Assembly: GCA_016713105.1 (NCBI GenBank)
Contig: JADJPS010000007.1
Location: 22,501 to 86,500, forward strand
Source: Devosia sp.
GTDB taxonomy: Bacteria; Pseudomonadota; Alphaproteobacteria; Rhizobiales; Devosiaceae
DNA: 64,000 nt
Reading direction: 5' to 3'
Shown piece after piece: positions 11,879-20,328 of the stretch. The notes below the pieces were generated by a model, which was not told the DNA's origin, searched no databases, and saw only the letters and a list, made by a program, of their open reading frames with translations. The position numbers and the translations under genes are program-made. Each line of letters begins with the position of its first letter. Position 1 is the first letter of the stretch.

Positions 11879-13168
11879 TCAGGCGTCTTCCTTGTCCAAC
11901 CCGTAATACGTATGGAGGGCCCGAACCGCAAGCTCGGCATATTCGTCGTCGATCAGCACCGAGGTCTTGATTTCCGAGGTGGTGATCAGCTGGATATTGA
12001 TCGACTTGTCGGCCAGCGCCTTGAACATCGAGGCGGCGACGCCGGCGTGATTGCGCATGCCGACGCCCACCACCGAAACTTTCGCGCCGCCCTTGGCGCT
12101 GGTGATCTTGGAATACTCGAAGCGCCCCGCCTCGCCGGCGGCCTGCAGCGCCCTGAGCGCCTTGTCGTGCTCGGCATCGGGAACGGTGAAAGTGATGTCG
12201 GTGGTCGAGCCGTCCTCGGAGACGTTCTGCACGATCATGTCGACCACGATCGACTCGTCGGCCAGCGCCCCGAAGATCGCCGCCGCCACCCCCGGCCGGT
12301 CCTTGACGTCACGCAGCGTGATCTTGGATTCGGCGCGCGCCAGCGTGACGCCCGAAACGATCTGCTGTTCCATGATCTCATCCTCATCGCAAACGAGTGT
12401 GCCGGGAACGCCGGGCGTACCGTCCGGGGCAATCTGCGGCGCCTCCGGATCGTCGAAGGTGGAGCGGACGGTGAGCCGCACCTTGTGCGCCATCGCCATC
12501 TCGACCGAGCGGATCATCAGCACCTTGGCGCCGAGCGAGGCCATCTCCAGCATCTCCTCGAACGAGATGCGGGTGAGCCGGCGCGCCTTGGGGGTGATGC
12601 GCGGGTCGGTGGTGTAGACCCCGTCGACATCGGTGTAGATGTCGCAGCGATCGGCCTTGACGGCGGCCGCCACCGCCACGGCGCTGGTATCGGAGCCGCC
12701 GCGACCGAGCGTGGTGACCCGGCCCGATGGCGCAATGCCCTGGAACCCGGTGATCACCGGCACCATGCCTTCGGCGAAGCGCTTCTCGAGCTCGGTCGGA
12801 TCGATCCCGGTGATGCGCGCCGCCCCATGCGAGTCGTCGGTCAGGATCGGCACCTGCCAGCCCTGGAACGAGCGCGAGGCAATGCCCATCTCGCTCAGCA
12901 CGATCGCCATCAGGCCGGCGGTCACCTGCTCGCCCGAGGCGACGACCGCGTCGTACTCGCGCGCGTCGTGGAGCTTGCTGGCCTCGTTGACCCAGCCGAC
13001 CAGTTCGTTGGTCTTGCCGCTCATGGCCGAGACCACCACCGCCACCTCGTGGCCGGCATCGACCTCGCGCTTGACATGTCGCGCCGCCTGGCGGATGCGT
13101 TCGACACTGGCGACCGAGGTGCCGCCGAACTTGACTACGATACGGCCCAAGGCCCTGCCCTCGCCCAT
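11879..13168 (-). CDS. lysC: Aspartate kinase LysC
   Basis: Phosphorylates L-aspartate with ATP, the first step to lysine, threonine, methionine and diaminopimelate. The protein begins RIVVKFGGTSVA, the kinase nucleotide-binding motif, has GRGGSDTSAVAVAAA and DVDGVYTTDPRI in the amino-acid-kinase domain, and ends with two ACT domains (from about residue 270) that carry feedback control by lysine and threonine. I place the start at ATG 13168. A TTG at 13150 would give the short LGRIVVKFGG start usual for the family and has a purine-rich stretch upstream, so it is a real alternative. First gene of the lysC-ptsP-prfA-prmC run and divergent from ubiG. Confidence 0.95.
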   Translation of the reverse strand: MGEGRALGRIVVKFGGTSVASVERIRQAARHVKREVDAGHEVAVVVSAMSGKTNELVGWVNEASKLHDAREYDAVVASGEQVTAGLMAIVLSEMGIASRSFQGWQVPILTDDSHGAARITGIDPTELEKRFAEGMVPVITGFQGIAPSGRVTTLGRGGSDTSAVAVAAAVKADRCDIYTDVDGVYTTDPRITPKARRLTRISFEEMLEMASLGAKVLMIRSVEMAMAHKVRLTVRSTFDDPEAPQIAPDGTPGVPGTLVCDEDEIMEQQIVSGVTLARAESKITLRDVKDRPGVAAAIFGALADESIVVDMIVQNVSEDGSTTDITFTVPDAEHDKALRALQAAGEAGRFEYSKITSAKGGAKVSVVGVGMRNHAGVAASMFKALADKSINIQLITTSEIKTSVLIDDEYAELAVRALHTYYGLDKEDA

Positions 13169-13650
13169 GCCCGGCCCGAACCGGCCGGTACGCTGTTTTC
13201 GGCGCGGGATGTGCCACAAACCGCGGACGCGCGCAACTGGACGACGCGAAGCACCCGCCCGCCCGCACGGAGGGAAGCCGACATGCTCCGATGCGATGCG
13301 GTCCGGGCTGCCGCATGCCGGCCACGATGCTGAACAAAGATGAAGGGGATAACCGTGGAGTCTGAACGAACCTGAACGGCGGATTGCACCCTATCATCAT
13401 CCTAAGTCATTGAAAAAACTTCATTTACTTGACTATGGCGTCGTCCTGCCGCCCTTGGGCCAGCGTATGGCGGAAACTGCTGCACCATACCAGCCCGCAG
13501 GGGCGCGGGGATAAGGAGAACGCGACGCGGTGGGAGAAACCGCCGGGGCGTGCGGCGCACCGACGCTCGCGACCGACATTCGCCGCGACAGCTTGCGTCT
13601 TGCTCCGGCGGCCGATGCGGCCGATATACGCGGCAGAGACGGAGGCCGAG
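13169..13650. other. Divergent intergenic region between lysC and ubiG
   Basis: About 480 bases without a supportable gene, holding the promoters of lysC (minus) and ubiG (plus). A plus-strand pair TTGAAA (13410-13415) and CTATGG (13433-13438) with a 17-base spacer is a moderate sigma-70 candidate for ubiG and would give a leader of about 200 bases. The stretch 13380-13440 is clearly AT-richer than its surroundings. An open frame runs through the 3' half in frame with ubiG, but its residues look random. Confidence 0.4.
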
Positions 13651-14394
13651 ATGACTGCCACCACCATCAATGACGACGAGATCAGGAAATTCGCGGCCAT
13701 GGCCGACGAATGGTGGAACCCGAACGGCAAGTTCAAGCCGCTGCACAAGTTCAACCCGGTGCGGCTCGCCTATGTGCGGGACCGCGCGATCGCGCAGTTC
13801 GGCAGGGACGGCACGGCGCGCCGTCCGCTCGAGGGCCTGCGGGTGCTCGATATCGGCTGCGGCGGCGGCCTGCTGAGCGAACCCCTGACGCGGCTGGGGG
13901 CGACGGTCGTCGGCATCGATGCCGGAGAACGGAACATCCGCATCGCCGCGCTGCATGCCGAGCAGTCGGGCCTCGCCATCGACTATCGCGCCACCACGGC
14001 CGAGGCGCTGGCCGCGGCCGATGAGCAGTTCGACATCGTGCTGAACATGGAAGTGGTGGAGCACGTCGACAACGTGCCGCTCTACATCAAGAGCTGTGCC
14101 GACCTGGTTGCCCCGGGCGGGCTGCTGTTTACCGCCACCATCAACCGCACCCCGCGCGCCTGGGCGCTGGCCATTGTCGGAGCCGAATACGTGCTGCGCT
14201 GGCTGCCGCGCGGCACGCATGACTACCGCAAGTTCCTCACGCCAGACGAAATCGGCGCGCTGGTGAAGCGCAACGGACTCAAGGTCATCGACCGGACCGG
14301 GGTGGTGTTCCACCCCCTGGCCGATGAATGGCGGCCGAGCCGCGACCTCGGCGTCAACTACATGGTGCTGGCGGAAAAGCCGAAGACAGACTGA
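13651..14394 (+). CDS. ubiG: Ubiquinone biosynthesis O-methyltransferase UbiG
   Basis: Performs the two O-methylations in ubiquinone synthesis with S-adenosylmethionine. The 247-residue product opens with DEIRKFAAMADEWWNPNGKF, typical of UbiG, then has the SAM site LDIGCGGGLLSEPL, the motif NMEVVEHVDN, and the C-terminal block RGTHDYRKFLTP. I start it at ATG 13651 because GGAG lies about 8 bases upstream and homologues begin here; the longer reading from 13429 would add 74 unlikely residues. It is divergent from lysC, an arrangement common in the Hyphomicrobiales. Confidence 0.95.
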   Translation: MTATTINDDEIRKFAAMADEWWNPNGKFKPLHKFNPVRLAYVRDRAIAQFGRDGTARRPLEGLRVLDIGCGGGLLSEPLTRLGATVVGIDAGERNIRIAALHAEQSGLAIDYRATTAEALAAADEQFDIVLNMEVVEHVDNVPLYIKSCADLVAPGGLLFTATINRTPRAWALAIVGAEYVLRWLPRGTHDYRKFLTPDEIGALVKRNGLKVIDRTGVVFHPLADEWRPSRDLGVNYMVLAEKPKTD

Positions 14395-14403
14395 CGGCCC
14401 GCG

Positions 14404-14649
14404 TCAGCCGATGACCAGAGTCTCGCGGCCGAAGGCGAGGCTGATGGTGCCGCGGATCGGGCGGCCGCGCAGATCCTCGTCCCAGTACATGAACCACTGG
14501 CCCTTGCCATAGGTCTTGTCGAGCGCCGCCTCAACGGCAAAGTCGAACGGCCGGAGCGCTGCCAGCGCCCGCGCCGCGTCACTGCTGATCAGCGCCCGGA
14601 TGGCACCGCCGGCGGGGGTAGTGGCGGGGGCGAAGCTCTCGAAACGCAT
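14404..14649 (-). CDS. Small hypothetical protein, 81 aa
   Basis: I do not recognise the family. The product begins MRFESFAPATTPAGGAIRAL, has an Ala/Arg-rich helix (about 28-45), then an aromatic stretch GKGQWFMYWDEDLRG and a short beta-like end. There is no signal peptide or membrane segment. GGAGGACAG in front of the ATG is a strong ribosome binding site, which together with normal codon use supports a real gene. It converges on ubiG with a 9-base gap and follows the aldo/keto reductase on the same strand after about 100 bases. Confidence 0.7.
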   Translation of the reverse strand: MRFESFAPATTPAGGAIRALISSDAARALAALRPFDFAVEAALDKTYGKGQWFMYWDEDLRGRPIRGTISLAFGRETLVIG

Positions 14650-14748
14650 GACTGTCCTCCTCGGGTCGGTCGCGGCGGGCGCCGCGTCGTTGGAGCGAGA
14701 CTGTCATCGCGAAATTGAACCGGGCCTGAACCGCCTCTTCAGGCGCGC

Positions 14749-15609
14749 TCAGCGACCGAGCCGGCTCAGGACCTCGAAGTCCGCGGGCTCGAGCCGGATC
14801 GCGGCGGCGGCCGTGTTCTCCTCGAGGTGCCGGATCTTGCCCGTCCCCGGGATCGGCAGCATCACCGGTGAGCGCTGCAGGGCCCAGGCGAGCGCAATCT
14901 GGCCCGACGTCGCGCCATATTTGCCGCAGATCGCCTGAAAGCGGGTGGACTTGACCAGATCGCCGCCCGCCAGGGGGAACCAGGGGATGAAGCCGATGCC
15001 GTTGGCCTCGCAGTAGGCGAGCACGTCCTCACTCCTGCGGTTGGCGACATTGTAGAGGTTCTGTACGGTGGCGACCGGGAAGTACTTCCGGGCCGCCTCG
15101 ATCTCCTCGATGCTCACTTCGCTGAGCCCGGCGTGGCGCACCAGCCCGTCCCTGATGAACCCGGCGATGGCGCCGAACTGCTCGTCGCGCGGCACCTTGC
15201 GGTCGATGCGGTGCAACTGCCAGAGATCGAGCCGCTCGAGCTTCAGCCGCCTCAGGCTCATGTGCACCCCCTGCTCGAGAAACTCGGGGCGGCCGACCTG
15301 ATGCCAGATGTCCGGCCCGGTGCGGGTGAGCCCGGACTTGGTAGCGATGATGGTCCCCTTCGCATAGGGCGCCAGTTCCTCCCCGATCAGCCGCTCGCTG
15401 ACCTCGGGACCATAGCTCTCGGCCGTGTCGATGAGGTTGATGCCCAGTTCCGGCACGCGACGCAGCGTGGCGCGCGCTGCCGCCGGGTCTTCCGGCTCGC
15501 CCCAGATGCCGCGGCCGGTGATGCGCATGGCACCGAACCCCAGGCGGTTGACGACGAGATCGCCGCCAATGGCGAACGTGCCCGAAAGGGCGGCATCGGA
15601 AGTTGTCAT
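14749..15609 (-). CDS. Aldo/keto reductase family oxidoreductase
   Basis: NADPH-dependent oxidoreductase of the TIM-barrel aldo/keto reductase superfamily, 286 residues, cytosolic. The catalytic tetrad is visible: Asp in INLIDTAESYGP (with the Tyr), Lys in IIATKSGLTR, and His in LWQLHRID. The C-terminal block VMLPIPGTGKIRHLEEN is the NADP-binding loop. Start at ATG 15609 with GGAG at good spacing. It belongs to the branch of general oxidoreductases (YajO/Tas-like); the physiological substrate cannot be told. Confidence 0.9.
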   Translation of the reverse strand: MTTSDAALSGTFAIGGDLVVNRLGFGAMRITGRGIWGEPEDPAAARATLRRVPELGINLIDTAESYGPEVSERLIGEELAPYAKGTIIATKSGLTRTGPDIWHQVGRPEFLEQGVHMSLRRLKLERLDLWQLHRIDRKVPRDEQFGAIAGFIRDGLVRHAGLSEVSIEEIEAARKYFPVATVQNLYNVANRRSEDVLAYCEANGIGFIPWFPLAGGDLVKSTRFQAICGKYGATSGQIALAWALQRSPVMLPIPGTGKIRHLEENTAAAAIRLEPADFEVLSRLGR

Positions 15610-15691
15610 GGGGAAGGCTCCGGCGGGGTAAGGAGGAAGGGCCACGATGCGGCATCGGAAGGAACCGATCAAGCCTCGCCGTTCGGCTGGA

Positions 15692-16117
15692 CTAGTTGTG
15701 CTCGTCCGGCAGGTTGGGCAGCGGCAGGAAATCGACGCCATCCTCGACGAGGCTCGCCACCTCGTCCCGCGTCGCCTCGCCATAGATGCCGCGCGCCTCG
15801 GCCTCCTGAAAGTGGATCTTGCGCGCCTCCTCGGCGAACCGGTCGCCGACATAGTCGGCCTCGCTCACCACCTTGCGGCGCATGGCGCGCAGCAGTTCGC
15901 GGATTTCAGCCTGCTGCGGATGGCCACTGGACACGGTGACCATGTCCGACCCGGACCGCGCCACGGCCGGCGCCATCAGCGCCTTGCCGACCCGGATCGA
16001 GGCGCAGACCGGGCAGCTGACAATGCCGCGAGCCAGTTGTTCGTCGAAGGCCTCGGCGGACCGGAACCAGGCATCGAACCGGTGCTCGTTCTCGCAGGCG
16101 AGCGCGTAGGTGATCAC
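15692..16117 (-). CDS. DUF1178 family protein
   Basis: A 141-residue proteobacterial protein of unknown function. It begins MITYALACENEHRFDAWFRS and has a single cysteine pair later (VSCPVCAS), suggesting a metal- or redox-bound site together with the N-terminal Cys/His. It ends with LPLPNLPDEHN, close to the usual family end. Its ATG overlaps the stop of the nitrilase gene by 4 bases, so the two are translationally coupled; the comF-grxC-nitrilase-DUF1178 order is common in this group of bacteria. Confidence 0.88.
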   Translation of the reverse strand: MITYALACENEHRFDAWFRSAEAFDEQLARGIVSCPVCASIRVGKALMAPAVARSGSDMVTVSSGHPQQAEIRELLRAMRRKVVSEADYVGDRFAEEARKIHFQEAEARGIYGEATRDEVASLVEDGVDFLPLPNLPDEHN

Positions 16118-16977
16118 GCCGTGACGTCCTCATGCGGGTGCATCATGGCGCCCGCCTCGTCCTCCGATAGCGAAAACCGCCGGGCATTGTCCAGTGCCGG
16201 CACCTTGCCGCGGGCTTCGGCGATGGCGGCGAGGTCGAGATCAGCCAGCGCGATGCCCGGGCCGTCGCCGCCGAGCTGGGCGAGGACGCGTCCCCAGGGA
16301 TCGATGATCATCGAGTGGCCCCAGGTGGAGCGGCCGTTCTCGTGCCGGCCCGCCTGCGCCGCCGCGACGACGAAGCAGCCGGTCTCGATGGCGCGGGCCC
16401 TGAGCAGCACCTCCCAGTGCGCTGCCCCGGTGGGTACGGTGAAGGCGGCGGGGACCGACAACACCTCGGCACCTGCCTCCGCCAGCGCCCGGTGCAGCGC
16501 GGGAAAGCGCACGTCGTAGCAGATCGTCATGCCGAGCCGGAAACCCGGCGCATCGGTCACCACCGCCCGCTCGCCGCCGGCATAGGTGTCGCTCTCGCGG
16601 TATTGCCTGAGACCGGGCAGCGTCGCATCGAACAGGTGGATCTTGTCGTAGGTGGCGCCGACCGTGCCGTCGCGGCGGAACAGCACCGAGCGGTTGGCGA
16701 AGCGCCCGTCGGGGAGCGCCACAGCGAGCGAGCCGAGGTGGAAGCTGACCCCGAGCCGCCGCGCCATGCGGCCCAGCCGCGCGATTGCCGGATTGCCCTC
16801 CCACGGCCCGGCGACCGATGTCAGCCCCTCGCGATTCTCGGCGAAGACCACGCTGACCTCGGGCGACAGCAGATAGCCGGCGCCCTGCCCGGCCGCCTCG
16901 CTGGCGAGCCGCTCGAGCTGGTCGAGATTGGGGCCCGGCACGGTGCCCGAATTCATCTGCAGGACGGCGACGCGCAT
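16114..16977 (-). CDS. Carbon-nitrogen hydrolase (nitrilase superfamily, Nit1-like)
   Basis: Amidase-type hydrolase of 287 residues. The Glu-Lys-Cys catalytic triad is visible: Glu in LLSPEVSVVF, Lys in TYDKIHLFDA, and Cys in MTICYDVRFPAL. Bacterial Nit1-like enzymes next to grxC are thought to hydrolyse deaminated glutathione, a repair reaction, which fits the position directly after the glutaredoxin gene; that role is inference. The start at ATG 16977 lies one base after the grxC stop. The 3' end overlaps the DUF1178 gene. Confidence 0.92.
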   Translation of the reverse strand: MRVAVLQMNSGTVPGPNLDQLERLASEAAGQGAGYLLSPEVSVVFAENREGLTSVAGPWEGNPAIARLGRMARRLGVSFHLGSLAVALPDGRFANRSVLFRRDGTVGATYDKIHLFDATLPGLRQYRESDTYAGGERAVVTDAPGFRLGMTICYDVRFPALHRALAEAGAEVLSVPAAFTVPTGAAHWEVLLRARAIETGCFVVAAAQAGRHENGRSTWGHSMIIDPWGRVLAQLGGDGPGIALADLDLAAIAEARGKVPALDNARRFSLSEDEAGAMMHPHEDVTA

Positions 16978-16978
16978 C

Positions 16979-17233
16979 TCAGCTCCCGAGCAGGGGATCG
17001 AACTGGCCGCGCCGATCCAGCGCAGCCATGTCGTCATAGCCGCCGACATGGGTCGTGCCCACGAAGATCTGCGGCACCGTGCGCCGGCCATGCGCCCGTG
17101 CGACCATGGCCTCGCGGACCTCGCGGTCGCTGGCGTCGATCTCCTCGTAGGCGACGCCCTTGTCGTCGAGCAGTGCCTTGGCAGCCTGGCAGTAGGGGCA
17201 CCACTGCGTGGTGTAGATCTCGACCTTGGTCAT
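16979..17233 (-). CDS. grxC: Glutaredoxin 3
   Basis: An 84-residue dithiol glutaredoxin that reduces protein and glutathione disulfides with glutathione as donor. The active site is WCPYCQAAK (Cys12 and Cys15), the cis-proline is in RTVPQIFV, and the glutathione-binding GGYDD follows. The length is normal for GrxC. It is sandwiched between comF and the nitrilase gene on the same strand with 38 and 1 base gaps, in an apparent operon. Confidence 0.95.
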   Translation of the reverse strand: MTKVEIYTTQWCPYCQAAKALLDDKGVAYEEIDASDREVREAMVARAHGRRTVPQIFVGTTHVGGYDDMAALDRRGQFDPLLGS

Positions 17234-17271
17234 CGACTCCTGCTTGCATCCTGAATGTTCGAAACGTCCAC

Positions 17272-18057
17272 TTATATGGGGCTTTGCTCGCCGACGACAA
17301 CGCGGGCAAAGCTGATCACATCGACGCGATCTATGCCGGCGCGATTGAGGGTCCGGGTCACCGCCGCGACGGTCGAACCGGTGGTGATGACGTCGTCGAC
17401 CAGGACAACTCGCCGGCCGGCAAGCCGCCGCACCGCCTCGGGATGGACGGCAAAGGCCCCTGCAACGTTGCGCCGCCGCGCCTCGCCCGAGAGCCCGACC
17501 TGCTGCCGCGTGTGGCGCGTGCGACGGACCAGCGCCGGATCGACGGCAAGCCCGGTGAACCGCCCCAGCACCCGCGCCAGTTCCGCCGACTGGTTGTAGC
17601 GCCGCTCGAGGCGCCGCCGCGGCGCCAGCGGCACCGGGACGAGCACCGGTCCGTCGCTCCACAGGTCCGCCCCGGCGCCGGCCATCAGCCGGGCGCAGAA
17701 CCCGGCCAGTTCCGGTCGGTCGCCATACTTGAGCCGGCCGACCAGCGCACGCGCCACCTCGTTGTAGACCACCGCCGAGCGCGAGCGATCGTAGGGCGGC
17801 GGGTCGGCGATCGCCTCGGCCGAAAGTCCCCCGTCGCCGAGGGATACGGCGAAGGGGATGCCGAGCCGCGGACAGAACGGGGCGCTGATCGGCCTGAGGC
17901 GCCGGAAGCAATCGGGGCAGAGGGCGTCGGCGGAGGCGACCGGGGCCCCGCAGTCGAGGCAGGTCGGCGGATAGACGAGATCGAGCAGGCCGCCGCCCAA
18001 CCGGCTCAGCAGGCCACGTCCGGCCCGGCTTTTGACAAGTGCATTCCCGCTCTGCAT
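17272..18057 (-). CDS. ComF family protein (phosphoribosyltransferase fold)
   Basis: A 261-residue ComF-like protein. An N-terminal zinc-ribbon-like section has CLDCGAP and CPDCF pairs, and a C-terminal phosphoribosyltransferase-type domain has the PRPP loop VVLVDDVITTGSTVAAV. ComF helps DNA processing during natural transformation in some bacteria, but homologues also exist in non-competent species; its role here is unknown. The ATG at 18057 has only a weak ribosome site, so a slightly different start is possible. First gene of the comF-grxC-nitrilase-DUF1178 run and divergent from the methyltransferase gene. Confidence 0.9.
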   Translation of the reverse strand: MQSGNALVKSRAGRGLLSRLGGGLLDLVYPPTCLDCGAPVASADALCPDCFRRLRPISAPFCPRLGIPFAVSLGDGGLSAEAIADPPPYDRSRSAVVYNEVARALVGRLKYGDRPELAGFCARLMAGAGADLWSDGPVLVPVPLAPRRRLERRYNQSAELARVLGRFTGLAVDPALVRRTRHTRQQVGLSGEARRRNVAGAFAVHPEAVRRLAGRRVVLVDDVITTGSTVAAVTRTLNRAGIDRVDVISFARVVVGEQSPI

Positions 18058-18093
18058 AAGGCCCGAGCCTAGATGAGAAGGGCCCCGCTGGCC

Positions 18094-18948
18094 ATGCCCC
18101 TGCCCCCCAAGGTCTTCGATCGCGCGCGCATCGCCCGCCATCTCGCCCGCCGGAGCGACCCCGACGACTTCGTCACCCGCCTCGCCCTCGACGACCTCGC
18201 CAGCCGCCTGATCACGGTGACGCGGCCGTTCGAACGGGCGCTGATTCTCGCCCCCGACGCCGCGCCGCTGCCGGTGATGGGACGCTCGGCCAGCGGTTCG
18301 TTCGCCTTCGAGCGGGCCGCCACGGTGATCGCCTCGCCGGGAGCCCCGCTGGTCGATCCGGAGGCGCTGGAGCTGCCGCGGGCCGACTACGACCTGATCG
18401 TTTCCCTGTGCGACCTGCAGGTCGTCAACGACGTCCCCGGCTTCCTCGCCCGCATCCGCGCCCACCTCAGGCCGGACGGGCTGTTCATCGCTGCGGCCAT
18501 CGGCGGCGACAGCCTCACCGAATTGCGGCAGGCGTTTCTCGCCGCCGATGCGGAACTGTCGGGTGGCGCCTTCGCCCGGGTCGCCCCGTTCATCCCGCTC
18601 GCCGATGCCGGCGGCCTGCTGCAGCGCGCCGGCTTCAGCCTGCCGGTCACCGATATCGAGACGCACACGGTGCGCTATGCCGATCCGCTGCGGCTGATGC
18701 GCGAACTGAAGGCGCTCGGGGCACAGAACCCCCTCGCCGAGCGACCGGGCCGACCGGCGACCCGCCGCCTGCTGCTGGCCGCCGCCGAGCACTACGCGCG
18801 GCTCGCCGGCGATCCCGACGGACGGGTGCGCGCGACGCTGCAGCTGATCTGGATCTCGGGCTGGTCGCCGCACCAGAGCCAGCAGCAGCCGGCGCGGCGC
18901 GGCAGTGCCACGGTCAGCCTGATCGATGTGCTCGGCAAGAAAAAATGA
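18094..18948 (+). CDS. SAM-dependent methyltransferase, NDUFAF5-like
   Basis: A 284-residue class I methyltransferase-fold protein of the BioC/NDUFAF5 type. It starts PLPPKVFDRARIARHLARR, with the FDR motif of this family. A degenerate SAM-binding region follows (ALILAPDAAP), then DLIVSLCDLQVVNDVPGFL and LRPDGLFIAAAIGG. NDUFAF5 hydroxylates a complex I subunit in mitochondria, and the bacterial protein may act similarly; that is family knowledge, not seen here. An upstream ATG at 18073 would add seven residues. Divergent from comF, as in related genomes. Confidence 0.85.
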   Translation: MPLPPKVFDRARIARHLARRSDPDDFVTRLALDDLASRLITVTRPFERALILAPDAAPLPVMGRSASGSFAFERAATVIASPGAPLVDPEALELPRADYDLIVSLCDLQVVNDVPGFLARIRAHLRPDGLFIAAAIGGDSLTELRQAFLAADAELSGGAFARVAPFIPLADAGGLLQRAGFSLPVTDIETHTVRYADPLRLMRELKALGAQNPLAERPGRPATRRLLLAAAEHYARLAGDPDGRVRATLQLIWISGWSPHQSQQQPARRGSATVSLIDVLGKKK

Positions 18949-18962
18949 ACCGGGCGGACCCG

Positions 18963-19157
18963 TCAGCCGCCGGAATTGTCCATTGCGCCGCCCGCCTTGG
19001 TGGCGACGGCGTTGAACAGGTTGCTGAGGCCGCCGCCGAAGGCGGTCATGGCGGCGATGGAACCGACAGCGACCAACGCCCCGATCAGGCCGTACTCGAT
19101 CGCTGTCGCCCCGGACTCGTCGGCGAGGAAGCGGTTGAGGGTCGGGAACAGGCGCAT
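18963..19157 (-). CDS. Flp family type IVb pilin
   Basis: A 64-residue pilin subunit. A short leader MRLFPTLNRFLADESGATAIEYG contains the Flp processing region with the conserved Glu and Tyr (ATAIEYGLIGAL), followed by one hydrophobic segment and a Gly-rich tail. Flp pilins are cleaved by a prepilin peptidase and polymerised by a Tad secretion machine. No tad, cpa or rcp gene is within this window, so it is a lone pilin gene. It lies 11 bases after mutT on the same strand with GGAG before its ATG, at the end of the argJ-GNAT-mutT run. Confidence 0.88.
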   Translation of the reverse strand: MRLFPTLNRFLADESGATAIEYGLIGALVAVGSIAAMTAFGGGLSNLFNAVATKAGGAMDNSGG

Positions 19158-19168
19158 CTTCGGCTCCG

Positions 19169-19567
19169 TCAGAGCAGATCGCAGAGCGGCGCGATCAGCG
19201 GTTCGTCCGCCGGAGGCATCGGGTAGTCCCGCAGGGCCTGCGGGCGCACCCATCTGAGCGCAGCATGCTCGCGGGCAACCGGCGTCCCCTGCCATTTCCG
19301 GCAGACGTAAAGTGGCATCAGAAGATGAAAGCTTTCGTAAGAGTGACTGGCAAAGCTTAACGGCGCCAGACACGCCGCCTTGGTCGAGATCCCAAGTTCC
19401 TCCTCGAGCTCGCGGATCAGCGCCGCCTCCGGCGTTTCGCCTGGCTCGAGCTTGCCGCCCGGAAACTCCCACAGGCCCGCCAGCTGCTTGCCCGCGGGCC
19501 GCTGGGCGATCAGCACCCGCCGGTCGGCATCGACCAGCGCGCACGCAACGACGAGCTGGATCCTCAT
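19169..19567 (-). CDS. mutT: 8-oxo-dGTP diphosphatase MutT (Nudix)
   Basis: A 132-residue Nudix hydrolase that removes oxidised guanine nucleotides from the pool, preventing A:T to C:G mutations. The Nudix box is intact, GGKLEPGETPEAALIRELEEELGI read in two parts: G at the start, REL and EEELG at the end. The surrounding LWEFPGGK and the C-terminal L-R-W-V-R block are MutT-like. Its ATG overlaps the stop of the GNAT gene, so translation is coupled. Confidence 0.92.
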   Translation of the reverse strand: MRIQLVVACALVDADRRVLIAQRPAGKQLAGLWEFPGGKLEPGETPEAALIRELEEELGISTKAACLAPLSFASHSYESFHLLMPLYVCRKWQGTPVAREHAALRWVRPQALRDYPMPPADEPLIAPLCDLL

Positions 19568-20328
19568 CAGCGGCCCCAGTCGGGGGCGCGCCGGTAGGTG
19601 TAGCCGTAGACCTCGCCGAAGCCGAGCGAGGCATAAAGGTTCACCGCCGGCGCATTGTCGGCAAGGACCTGGATGGCCGAGTGCGTGGCCCCCATGGCCC
19701 GGGTCCAGTTCAGCGCCGCCCCCATCACGGCGCGGCCATAGCCCATGCCGCGGGCGCTGGGATGGGTGACGACGTTGAGATAGACGCCAATGCCGCACGC
19801 CACCGCCGCCAGTGCCGCCGCCACCGGCAGGCCGGCCTTGTGATAGACCAGCACCCCCTGGCAGTCGCAGGCAATCGCCTCGAGCATCTGCCGCTGCACC
19901 TCGATCGTCTCGGGATCGTAGCCCGACATGTGGGCCTGTGCCTTGTACCACTCGGGATCGGCGGGGTCGAAATAGCGGGCGTTGAAGCCGACCGGGAAAT
20001 CCACGTCCGGCATTTCCATCGCCATCACGAGGCTCGGCTCGTATTCCTCCCACAGCATGCCGTCGAGCAGCTCGATGAGTTCGGGGGCCGTCAGTGGCGT
20101 CACCCTGACCACCGGGGCGATGCCGTGCCGGCGGCTCATTTCGGCCAGCCGGGTCAGCCGCAGTTCGGCATAGGCGCCGTCGGACGGATCGAGGCAGTGG
20201 ATGGAGTTGGCGCGCTTGGTGTAGCCGCGCGCATAGCGCCACAACCACAACCCGTCATGCGCCTGCCTCAGCGCCGGCCAGGCGGTGAGCGTCGCACCCT
20301 CGATCTGGCTGATGCTGAGCGGAACCAT
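19567..20328 (-). CDS. GNAT family N-acetyltransferase
   Basis: A 253-residue acetyl-CoA-dependent transferase. The C-terminal half holds the GNAT fold with the acetyl-CoA loop HPSARGMGYGRAVMGA (motif A, Q/RxxGxG/A type) and LYASLGFGEVYGYTYR (motif B). The N-terminal part (about 1-120) with LWLWRYARGYTKRANS is found in a subset of stand-alone GNATs. It overlaps argJ at its start and mutT at its end by 4 bases each, so it is tightly coupled to both. The substrate is unknown. Confidence 0.88.
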   Translation of the reverse strand: MVPLSISQIEGATLTAWPALRQAHDGLWLWRYARGYTKRANSIHCLDPSDGAYAELRLTRLAEMSRRHGIAPVVRVTPLTAPELIELLDGMLWEEYEPSLVMAMEMPDVDFPVGFNARYFDPADPEWYKAQAHMSGYDPETIEVQRQMLEAIACDCQGVLVYHKAGLPVAAALAAVACGIGVYLNVVTHPSARGMGYGRAVMGAALNWTRAMGATHSAIQVLADNAPAVNLYASLGFGEVYGYTYRRAPDWGR

